From a virus: a stretch of 64,000 nt of DNA. A model generated the notes under the pieces. That model had not been told where the DNA came from, searched no databases, and saw only the letters and a list, made by a program, of their open reading frames with translations. Positions within the stretch are counted from its first letter, which is position 1, and every line of letters starts with the position of its first letter. This document shows, in pieces, positions 1 through 9,900 of this stretch. The translations under genes and the position numbers were made by a program. The stretch covers positions 1 through 64,000 of the IMG/VR virus record IMGVR_UViG_3300033145_001047; one strand, 5' to 3'.

Positions 1-95
1 TCCAGGTACTTGTTGTCGTCGTCGCCACCCACCAGGTTGAACGGCGGCTCGGCCAACTGTTCCCGCGTTATATACACGTCACCCACTTCGTCCAC
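1..95 (-). CDS. Partial gene, unidentified protein N-terminus
   Basis: The GTG start at 95 follows a strong GGAGGGG site, and the frame is open to the window edge. Thirty-one residues are visible, beginning MDEVGDVYITREQLAEPPFN. It lies just after the fibre-associated gene at 103-396, so it is probably another tail or fibre component, but nothing in the visible part identifies it. The 3' end lies outside the window. Confidence 0.6.
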   Translation of the reverse strand, partial: MDEVGDVYITREQLAEPPFNLVGGDDDNKYL

Positions 96-102
96 CCCCC
101 TC

Positions 103-396
103 CTAGTAGTTCCTTACCTTCACGAAAATCATGCCTTCATATATGTGTCCCGAGCTGACCGTCGTCTTGAACTTCAACTTGTAGTCGTGGCCGTCCAGCC
201 CGGCGCACACCATGACGCTCACCCGGTCGCTCTCGATCACCGGGTTGAACACCGGCTCCAGTCCGCCGCTTTCCTCGGGGTCGACGGAGACCTGACAGCC
301 CTGACACGTCTGTCCCTCTTCGATATCCGGGGCCTCGAATATGAAGCCCAGGGCGTACTTCTCGTCCGGTCGTTTCGTGATTAGCGCCGTGCTCAT
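103..396 (-). CDS. Small tail/fibre-associated protein (fibre-tail adaptor-like)
   Basis: A 97-residue protein. It starts MSTALITKRPDEKYAL and its C-terminal half carries a beta pattern (DRVSVMVCAGLDGHDYKLKF ... TTVSSGHIYEGMIFVKV) of the kind seen in short phage adaptor-like proteins that follow fibre genes. The start overlaps the stop of the 1040-residue repeat gene by four bases (ATGA), so the two are translationally coupled. The role is inferred from size, sequence pattern and position. No enzyme motif is visible. Confidence 0.5.
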   Translation of the reverse strand: MSTALITKRPDEKYALGFIFEAPDIEEGQTCQGCQVSVDPEESGGLEPVFNPVIESDRVSVMVCAGLDGHDYKLKFKTTVSSGHIYEGMIFVKVRNY

Positions 397-3300
397 ATTT
401 CCACCTCGTATATATCGCCCGACTGTCTCTTGTCCACCGTGAACATCCTCTTCCTCGGCGTCGCCCGGAAGAAGATACCATACAGGTCCAGGTACTCGGG
501 CACTATCACCGGGGCCTCGGTCACGCTCACGTCCTCAACGAACAGGGCCTCTATGCCGTAGTATACCGCAAGAGACTCCGTCACCGTTATGTCGTCACCT
601 ATGATGTATTCAATTAGTAGGTCGACCGTCGACGCCTCCGTGACTCCGACCTGTTCGTAAAGCAGCGGCAGCTCTACGATTATGTCGAGCATCTGGACGT
701 ATTCGGTCAACGCGACCGAGTCGAAGACGTCGATGTCCAGGCGTAGTATCAGGACCGCCAGGTACTCCTCGATCTCCACCCAGTCGATTATCGCGCCACC
801 GACCCCGACGTCGTCACCGACGTTGAAGCCGCCCTCGGTTATCACGACGTCCGACGCGACCACGCTCTCCGACACGAACAGCTCTATGACCGGGTCGAAG
901 GTCGTCGCGCTTTCCGTAACCGTCAACGACTCGAACACCGAGACGTTCAAGTCCGGGATGTATACAGCGAGGGCCTCGACGACCGCGACCGCGTCGAAGA
1001 TCGCCAGCTCGACAACGATGTCGTGGATAGTCGCGTACTCCGTGACGCCCACGATGTCGAACGCGAACAGCTCGACGATGATATCGTGGAACACCGCGTA
1101 CTCGGTGACCGTTATCTCGTCGAACACCGACAGGAACAGCTCGTCGATGGATAGAGTCGCGTCCTCCAGGGTCGTCACGGTGTCCACCGCCGGGCCTAGC
1201 TCGATCACCAGGTCGTTCAGTAGAGCGATATCGACAACCCCGACGGCGTCATATACCGAGACGTCCGGGAAGTAGTCTATGACCGAGACCTGGAGGTCCT
1301 CCTCCGCCGTGACGTCGTCAGAGACGGCCAGGTCGAGCGGATAGTCTATGGTCACGTCCTCGACGATAGTCACCGTGTCGCTGACGTCGAATATCAGCAC
1401 GACGTCCGCCGCGACCGTCTCGTCAACGACTATCAGCTCCCCGACGTCGACACCCTTCGCCACAATAACCTCGATGTCCTCCGCGACCGTCAGCTCCTCG
1501 GAGACGTCCACCCTCTTCGGTCCTCTCTGCACGTCTTCCGTTATCGTGATATCGTCGGAGACCGACGTCACGAGGTCCGCGACCACTGTCGCGTCCTCGA
1601 TCACCGTCGCGGTATCGTTGACGTCTATGGTCAGCTCAAGGTCCGGGACGATCACATCCAGGACGGTGACGTCCTCCGCTGCTTCCATATATAGGTGGTC
1701 GACCTGTGCAGCGAATACTTCCAGGATGCTCACGAAGTCGGGGACCACTCCGACCTCGATAATGAGGTCGTTTATCGCCGCGACCTCGGTGACCAGGAGG
1801 TCGTCCGCAGCATCCGCGAAAAGTTCGTCCAGGTACACGCTCACGTTCTCGACGACGGACACATCGTCGAAGGCCAGGGGTCTCCGCTTCGCCAGGAGAA
1901 TCTGGACCTCGTCCAGCTCGATGTCCAGAGAGTCGAGGGCATAGCCTCGGAACATCACCACCGCGTTGTTCACCCGCTTCCTGGTGTCAAGCTGTGCGGT
2001 GACATCGTATCCCATCGTGGTCAGCGTCGTGAAGTAGTTCCCGGAGTCGAAGGTTTCGAGCACGGTCTCCCCGTCGCCGTTGTTCAGAATCAGCTCGACG
2101 TATCCCGAAGTTATCGCGGCGTCGAACCTGAACCGAACGGTGACCGACGCGGAGACTATGAAGTCGTCATTCAGTTCCTCGGTGTCCTGTATCGCGGACC
2201 ACCGGACGTTCCCGTTCGACAGGTCGGTGTGGACTACCGCGACCTGGTCATTGTAGGCCATGTCCTCCGCGTTCTGCTTATCGGTGACCGGCCAGCTTGA
2301 GACGACCGTCGTCCCCCACAGGACCTCCCGCTGGTCGTCGTAGGTGACGGCGTCGATGTCTTCCACCAGAGTCGCTTCGTCGAAAACAGTGAACAACTCG
2401 ACGACGATGTCCAGGAGTTCGACATCCTCGACGACCGTGAGAGATTCCTCGACCGAGAGGTATATGGTGTCGAGCTGCGCGTCGGCCAGCTCGGTGACCG
2501 CCAGATCCTCCTGGGTCTCGACGGAAAGCGTGATATCCGGGACACTTGGAACGATGTCCTCGACAACAGTCACGCTATCATACACATCAGCGAACAGCCC
2601 GGGCAGATATGCCGCGACCCACTCCGCCAGGTATATGTACTCAGCGACCACCCCGACCTCAACAACGAGGTCAATAACGCTCGCTGACTCTGTCACCAGT
2701 ACGTAGTGGTCGTCGAAGCCGAAGACGTGCAGCACGTCGAGGTAGACGTCTATCCACTCTGACACAGCGACGGTGTCGAACTCAGAAACGTACAGGATGT
2801 CAGCAGCGAGAGAGACCCACTCGGCGACGGCTACCGCGTCGAAAACGTCTATGTCATAATCCTCGTACGCTAGTTCCACGTACTCGGCCACCGCAACGGT
2901 ATCGAACACGCTTGTGCTTGTCTCGACGTACAGGAGCACCGCTTCCGCCACCAGCGCCGAATCGAAGGCATCAACCTCCTGCTTTTTCAATATGACGACC
3001 CGCGCCTCGTCGATGTATGCCGTGAAGTCTGGCGCTGCATCCTTCGTCGCTGCTATCTGAACCTGTGCCGCGTTCAGTTTCGTCAGCGTATTCAGGAACG
3101 CCGTGACATCATACGAGACAGTGGCCACCGCCGCCGGTGGCTGATTCCCCGAGTCGAACAGCTCCAGGGATTGCCACCCCGCTCCGTCGTATACCAGCAA
3201 CTCCAGCGTGTCGTTCGTCAGGGGAGCGTCGACATAGAAGCGAACCTCCACGGTGACTTGGTCGACCAGGGCGATATCGACTATCTGAGTGTCCTGCATT

Positions 3301-3515
3301 GCGTCCCATGTCGCGGTCCCGGTCACGCTCGGGAACGAGGCGTACACGTCGTTGAACGCAAGGTCCACCGCGTCGGCGGGATTCGTCAGCACGACGGCCA
3401 CCGCCGTGATGTTCGTACCCCACAAGTGCTCGATACCCTCACGGTCGTAGAGGGCGTCCAGTTCTTGAGCCGCTTCTATAATGGACGCGGTATCAAATAC
3501 ACTCAGGTCAGGCAT
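393..3515 (-). CDS. 1040-residue repeat fibre-like protein with duplicated beta domain
   Basis: A long acidic protein built from degenerate tandem repeats of about 20-26 residues with consensus xFDxVxVxEyVxLxxDxL, for example DVFDAVAVAEWVSLAADILY. Two non-repeat beta-rich segments interrupt the array, near residues 25-178 and 400-550. They resemble each other: both start with LWGT, share a VRWSAIQDT/ATWDAMQDT-type segment and end ILxKRR/ILKKQ. The array looks fibrous and exposed. The C-terminus (near residue 1000 onward) leaves the repeat pattern and is basic. A clean CGGAGGATAG site precedes the ATG at 3515. The same repeat family fills the neighbouring 2467-residue protein, so the pair probably forms one fibre or decoration system. 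No protease or depolymerase motif is seen. Confidence 0.75.
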   Translation of the reverse strand: MPDLSVFDTASIIEAAQELDALYDREGIEHLWGTNITAVAVVLTNPADAVDLAFNDVYASFPSVTGTATWDAMQDTQIVDIALVDQVTVEVRFYVDAPLTNDTLELLVYDGAGWQSLELFDSGNQPPAAVATVSYDVTAFLNTLTKLNAAQVQIAATKDAAPDFTAYIDEARVVILKKQEVDAFDSALVAEAVLLYVETSTSVFDTVAVAEYVELAYEDYDIDVFDAVAVAEWVSLAADILYVSEFDTVAVSEWIDVYLDVLHVFGFDDHYVLVTESASVIDLVVEVGVVAEYIYLAEWVAAYLPGLFADVYDSVTVVEDIVPSVPDITLSVETQEDLAVTELADAQLDTIYLSVEESLTVVEDVELLDIVVELFTVFDEATLVEDIDAVTYDDQREVLWGTTVVSSWPVTDKQNAEDMAYNDQVAVVHTDLSNGNVRWSAIQDTEELNDDFIVSASVTVRFRFDAAITSGYVELILNNGDGETVLETFDSGNYFTTLTTMGYDVTAQLDTRKRVNNAVVMFRGYALDSLDIELDEVQILLAKRRPLAFDDVSVVENVSVYLDELFADAADDLLVTEVAAINDLIIEVGVVPDFVSILEVFAAQVDHLYMEAAEDVTVLDVIVPDLELTIDVNDTATVIEDATVVADLVTSVSDDITITEDVQRGPKRVDVSEELTVAEDIEVIVAKGVDVGELIVVDETVAADVVLIFDVSDTVTIVEDVTIDYPLDLAVSDDVTAEEDLQVSVIDYFPDVSVYDAVGVVDIALLNDLVIELGPAVDTVTTLEDATLSIDELFLSVFDEITVTEYAVFHDIIVELFAFDIVGVTEYATIHDIVVELAIFDAVAVVEALAVYIPDLNVSVFESLTVTESATTFDPVIELFVSESVVASDVVITEGGFNVGDDVGVGGAIIDWVEIEEYLAVLILRLDIDVFDSVALTEYVQMLDIIVELPLLYEQVGVTEASTVDLLIEYIIGDDITVTESLAVYYGIEALFVEDVSVTEAPVIVPEYLDLYGIFFRATPRKRMFTVDKRQSGDIYEVEI

Positions 3516-3544
3516 CTATCCTCCGATATTAGATTGCTACCGCC

Positions 3545-3784
3545 TCAAAACGTGAGCTGCTTCACCGGACTCCCCTTCTTCACACCGTACGGATTCGCTT
3601 CGTGGTACGTGTCGAGCACAGCCTTCGTGACCGTCGTCGCGTACTCGGCGTCCTCGCCTTCCAGCCGGTCGACCTCGGCTTGCATCATGTCCTCATACTG
3701 CGGCACGTTCCCGAAGAACGCCGCACGAGCCAGCTCGTGCTTGCAGTTCCTATAATGGTCCTGTTCAGCCTTCGTCAGCGACAT
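3545..3784 (-). CDS. Small hypothetical protein between the fibre genes
   Basis: A 79-residue, charged and mainly helical protein (MSLTKAEQDHYRNCKHELAR ...). The start at 3784 has an AAGGAGGGAG site and overlaps the end of the upstream zinc-ribbon gene by 20 bases. It sits between the two giant repeat proteins and may be a chaperone or connector for them, but that is only positional inference. No known family is recognised. Confidence 0.65.
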   Translation of the reverse strand: MSLTKAEQDHYRNCKHELARAAFFGNVPQYEDMMQAEVDRLEGEDAEYATTVTKAVLDTYHEANPYGVKKGSPVKQLTF

Positions 3785-3953
3785 GTTCTCCCTCCTTCGA
3801 TAAGTCTATCGTCTTATGGAAGCCGCACTCACACTGAATGCTGACCTTTCCACGATACTGCTCGTCGTCTATGAATCCCCATATCCCGCAGCCGGGACAC
3901 TTGAACTTCTTCCTCGGTTCCCCGTCAAGCGTCACGTCCTTCACTTCGTACAT
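3765..3953 (-). CDS. Zinc-ribbon protein
   Basis: A 62-residue protein with two cysteine pairs, KCPGCG near residue 19 and QCECG near residue 40, the layout of a single zinc ribbon. It begins one base after the 2467-residue gene ends. Nothing indicates whether it binds nucleic acid or protein. Confidence 0.7.
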   Translation of the reverse strand: MYEVKDVTLDGEPRKKFKCPGCGIWGFIDDEQYRGKVSIQCECGFHKTIDLSKEGEHVADEG

Positions 3954-3954
3954 G

Positions 3955-6900
3955 TTACCATCCCGAGACCTGGACTATCTGTACACCGCCCGGTCCTTCC
4001 GCCGCCTCGAAGTTCAGCGGCATGTCCGGCTCGAAGGATTCCGAAGTCGCCACGCTATCAGATACATCTATAATCATCTCCCTGTCCATGAATATCCACT
4101 CGACCGTCGTGACGGTTTCGGATACGCTTGGAACAAGAACGTCCGGGTACGCTTCCGCGAACTCCGCCACGAAGTTGTACTCAGCAACGATTCCGACCTC
4201 TATCACCAGGTCGACTACCTGAGCAACCTCGTTTATGACGATCATCATAGGCTGGACGACGAAGAAGTTCAGGACGTCCAGTCTCAGGTCGACCACCACA
4301 TCAGTCACAGCCACGTCGTCGAATACCGGCCCGAGTTCGATGGTGATGTCCACGACCTCGACGTCCTCGGTCACGGTGACGTCTTCCCCGGCCTGGAGGA
4401 ACAACTCGTCGAGCACCAGCCCCACGTTCTCCAGGACCTCCAGCGCCTCGAACGCCTCCAGTTCGACCGTGAGGTCCAGGAGTTCGACGTACTCGGAGAG
4501 GGTCACGACCTCGGTCACTATCCCCAGTTCGATAATCAGGTCGTGCATCACAGCCACGTCGGTCACGGCTATGATCTCGAAGTGCTCCGTGCACAGTTCC
4601 GGCAGCAGGACCGTCAGGTCCTCCACCACGGTGATGTCCTCGCTCAGGACCGGCAGCTCGATAATGATGTCCAGGAGATAGGTCCACTCGGTGACGGTCA
4701 GGGTGTCAGAGACCGATATGAAGAACTCACTCAGGGCCACGTTTGCGTTCTCGACGACCGTGAGGTCCTCGGATACCGACAGCTCCACTATGATGTCGTG
4801 CAACACCACGGCCTCTGTTGCAACGATATCGTCCCCCGCTGCAACGAACAGGGCGTCCAGTGAAACAGTTATGGTCTCCGTTGCAACAGCTTCGTCGGAA
4901 GCGGCAAGCTCCACCGTGATGTCCAACAGGTTCACCCACTCGACCACGGTCGATGTATCGAAGACGAACAGCTCGACGGTAATGTCCAGGAGGTTCGCCC
5001 ACTCCGTAACGGTCAGGGTCTCACTCTCTGAGACGTTCAGGAAGCCCAGGGAGACATCCGCCTGTTCGGTAACCGCGACCAGGTCCACCACCGGCCCGAG
5101 TTCGATCATGATGTCCGTCATGAGAACGACCTCGGCCACCGTCACCGTGTCGAATACGTTCAGGAACAACTCGTCCAGGTAGGCCGTCGCCTGTTCGGTC
5201 ACGGTCACAACATCGAAGACAACAGGGAGGTCGATCACTATATCGAGCAGAGACACCCACTCGACTATATTGAGAGCGTCGCTCACGTCTACGTTGAGCA
5301 CGTCCAGGCCCACCGTCACGTTCTCAGTGAGAGCGACCTCCTCCGTCGCCGGTCCCAGTTCGATCACGATGTCGGTCATTATCGCCACTTCCGCGATACT
5401 CACCTGGTCGCTGAGGGAGAGACTCAGCACGTCGAGGTAGGCTGTGACGTCCTCCGTCGTTGCTACCTCGTCGAATACCAGGGGCATCTCTATGACGATG
5501 TCGAGGAGCTGCACATCCTCGACCACCGCAATTATCTCCGAGACCTCCAAGTCTATGAACAGGTCGAGCAGGAAGACCCACTCGGCCACCGTTATCGTAT
5601 CGCTGACGTCGAGCCCTATCTCCAGGGTCCGCGTGAATACGGTCGAGGCTTCCTCCCAGTATATGAAGCAGCTATGACTCTCGTCCTCCGTCTTGCTGAC
5701 ATCACTCCGGGTCATGGTCGCGGTCGTCTCGGCCATAGCGAGAATCGGACCCAGGATGTGCCCGGTCTTGTGCAGTAGCCTCACGTAGAACTGATTATTG
5801 TCGTCACCGTGTGGCCTGTCCCATGCGAATACCAGGTAGTCTCCGAACGTACCTATGCCGGGATGTTCGCAGTCGGTGTTCGCGTCGAGAACTACCTCGG
5901 CACCCAGTCCGCCCACAGGCTCCCACTCCCTTGAGATACATGTCCCGTCACTCTTCACGTACACCATATCGACGTGACCGTTCACGTCGTCGAAGTTCAG
6001 CTCGAACTGGTGCGCCACCAATGACTGCGGGGATATTTTCAGCACCGCTATGTTCGTCGGCGAAGCGTCCCACGTTCCGTCGAACTCCTTGTACTGTAAC
6101 TGGGTCCCCTCGACATAGGCGCATACCACCTGGAAGTTCGTCGGCGGAGATAGCGGCAGCGAGTGCATGAGAGCGGAGAAGGACTCGCCCTCGTTGTTCG
6201 TGTCTCCGAGCGTCGCCGCCGAGTCCCACGACGTTATGTTCCCAGGGCCGGACCTCTTGACTACCGCGTACTGTTTCGCACCGTCCTTCTCAGTCGCCGA
6301 GGCCCAGTATCGGTTACTCTGTGTCCGGGAAATGTTCGGACGTGAGTACGTCTTCGACACGTCGGTCCATATTGTATTCGCGGCACTCCACGCGAAACTC
6401 GTGCTCGGGTAGCTTGTCGCTTCCCTTATGAGGACGTCGCCGCCTTGCGTGTATACGATCACGAGGGAGGACGCCTTCGCATATATCGAGAAGTCGTTGA
6501 GCACGTTCGAGTCACTGATTCTCGCCCCGGTGTTTTCCGCCCACGCATTGTCCGGGTCTGTCGTGTAGTCGACCTGTATGTATCCGCCGGTTCGGTTGAA
6601 CCACGCTCTCCAGTAGTACGTCCCGTCAAACCACGCGGCACTCTGACAACAGTAGGGTATCTCCCCGGAGTTCGTGGTCACGTCCTCGACCACGTCGGCC
6701 ACGCTGACGGTCTCGGCCACGACACCTATCTCGATCACCAGGTCGACGACGCTCACCGACTCAGTGACCAGGACATCGTCCCCGGCCACGATGTTCAGCG
6801 CCGAGAGGAACGCGGAGGCGCTCTCCGTCGTCGTGATCTCGTCATACACCGCCAGGTCGATCACTAGGTCGAGGAGCTGCACCCACTCCGCCACGCCGAC

Positions 6901-9900
6901 GTTGTCCGAGACCTCGGGCACCAGAACGTCGAGGAGCATGGTGACGTTTTCCGTCACCACCGCCAGGTCGACCGCCGGGCCGAGTTCCACTACGAGGTCA
7001 GTCATGAGAGCGACCTCGGCCACGCTAACGTCTTCACCGGCCTGGAGGTACAGCTCCGGCAGCGTGAGAGTCACGTTTTCGACAGCCGCGACGATATCGT
7101 ATACCACCGGCAGCTCTATAGTTATGTCAAGAAGTTCGACGTATTCGCTGTGAGCGACGTTTTCGGAAACAGCCACTACCAGCTCGGGCAGCAGGACCGT
7201 CGTCGCCTCAGCAGCCAGCACGTCGTCAGAGACAGCCAGAAACAAGGCGTCCGGTAGGAGTCCCACGTTCTCGACCGCGCCGACGACATCGGCCACCACC
7301 CCGAGTTCGATCACCAGGTCGTGAGTGACAACGACCTCGGTGACCAGCAGGTCCTCCCCCACGGAGACGTTCAGGAGGTCCAGGTTGAGGGTCAGCTCCT
7401 CCAGGACAGTGACCTCGTCATAACTCAGGGGCAACTCCAGGATTATGTCAAGCAGTTCCACGTACTCGGCGACAGTGCCCTCGTCGTAGACGGCCAGGTA
7501 CAGCTCGGTGATGGACAGCTCGACCGACTCGACCGCAGCAGCCAGGTCGAAGGCCGACAGCTCCACGGTGATATCGAGGAGATGGACCCACTCTGCAGCA
7601 GCAGCCACGTCGTACACCGACAGGTTCAGCACGTCCAGGCCGACGGTCGCGCTCTCCGTCACGCTGACCGGGTCCATGACCACACCGACCTCCACCACCA
7701 GGTCCACCACGGAAACGGACTCCGTTATCAGGACGTGGAATGGGTCGAGCACCAGGAAGTTCAGGACGTCGAGGTACTGGGTCATGCTCTCCGCAACGGT
7801 CGCCACATCGAAGGCCAGGAAGTTGAGCCCGAGGTCCTCCATTGTGACGTTCTCGACCACGCTGCTCGTGTCGAAGACGCTCGGCACCAGGGCGTCCAAG
7901 AGAGGGGTGACGTCCTCGGTGATCGTCGGTTCGTCGAACACCAAGAGGTTGAGCTGGTCCAGCGAGGACGTCACATCCTCCAGCACAGTCACCAGGTCCA
8001 CAGCCGGACCCACTTCGACCACCAGGTCGGTAAGGAGCGGTACCTCAGCGATAGAGACCGTGTCGAAGATATCGACATTCAACTCACCAAGAGACACGGC
8101 TGCGCTTTCAGTAGTCGTCACGTCGTCGTTGACATTGATATCCATACCCATGTAGGGCTCGATATTCTCTAGAACCGCCACCGCGTCGAAGACGACAGGA
8201 AGGTCTATCACGATGTCATGGAGCTGAACATTCTCTACGACACCGATGCTATCGAAGACGCTGACGCTCATCAAGACGTCGGTGCTTACTGATTCCGTTG
8301 TCGCCACGGCATCAAATACACTAGCGTATAGTTCGTCGAGTGAGACGGTAACCGATTCACTCACCGCTGACGTATCGGCTACAATCCCTATCTCTACCAT
8401 CAGGTCGACCACACTCACGGACTCGGTAATCGTCACCGTGTCGGATGTAGCCACCTGTAGTTCCCCCAGTAGCACCGTCACGCTTTCGGTTGCCGTCGCC
8501 TCGTCGTAGACAGAGAGGTGGATGGAGTCGAGGTATGCTGTGATGTTCTCTGATACAGACGCGAGGTCAACAGCCGGACCCAACTCGACGACCAGGTCGT
8601 TCAGGCCAGGCACGTCTACAACGCCCACCGCGTCGAAGGTGCCGATGTTCAGCACATCGACGGAGACCACGACGTTCTCCGTCACCGTCGCTGTATCGAA
8701 CACGCCGAGAGCCCCTTCCACGGTGAGCACGGTGTTCTCGACCACCACCACGGTATCGAACACCACCGGGAGGTCCACGACGATATCGAGGAGCTGGACG
8801 TTCTCTTCGACGCTTGCAATATCGAAGACGACGACATCCACAAGGACGTCGGCGCTCACGGTTTCCGTGATCGTCAGCTCCTCGCTTTCTTCTATATATA
8901 GGGCGTCGAGGGAAGTGGTCGCGGACTCCGTAACCCCCACGGTCTCGGCGACCACCCCGACCTCGACTACGATATCGACAACGCTGACGGACTCGGTGAT
9001 GGTCACCGTGTCGGAGACGTTGGCGTTCAGCGCGTCGATGGACAGCGTCACGTCTTCCAGGACGCCCGGCTCGTCGAACACGACCGGCACGCCCACCACC
9101 AGGTCGAGCAGCTCGACGTATTCGGTCACCGCTGCCGTGTCGTTCACGTCCAGGTTCAGGACATCGAGCACAGCCGTCAGGTCCTCAGTGACCGCGACCG
9201 CGCCGAACACCAGCGGCATCTCGACCGTGATGTCTACAACCTCCACATCCTCCGTGATGCTGACCGTGTCGCTCACGTCGACGCCGATAGAGAGGTCAAG
9301 GGCTACCGGGGTAGCGTCGTAGGCCTCTGTGGGTGGCGTGAAAGCTGCGGTCCACCTAGCAACCCCTTTAGAGATTCTGAGTTCGTCAACCCATCCGTCA
9401 AGGTAACTCACCGACGTCGCGCCGAATTCAAAACGACCCATGTAAATTCCAAAAGATTCGGCGCGGTTGTAGACTATTCCGGTCGCATCTTGTGTCGTAC
9501 CCACCTGCGTTCCGTCGACCCAGAACTGGACGTCATCCCCGCTGCGAGTAACCGCTACGTGATACCACGTTGCGGTCGATGGGCTAGGTGTCCACGATAC
9601 GCTCAGTGATTGCTGAGAGCCGCCGTCATAATGATCGAGTACTAGATTACCAGCGGTGCGGTCGTATAATAGACTCCATCCTGATTCCCTCGGGCCACTT
9701 CCTCTTACACCTCTACCTTCGCCTACCAGTCTATACTGAGTGGACGAAAACGAATTAAATCTAACGCAACATTCTAGCGTAAAATCATCTGTGCCGAGGT
9801 CCCAGTCAGCGTCGTCAGGACTCGTCAAGTAATCTCCGTTACCGTCAAGTATCAAACTCGACGGCCCAAACTTCTTTTGGGCCGTGTCGAGTTGTGCGTC

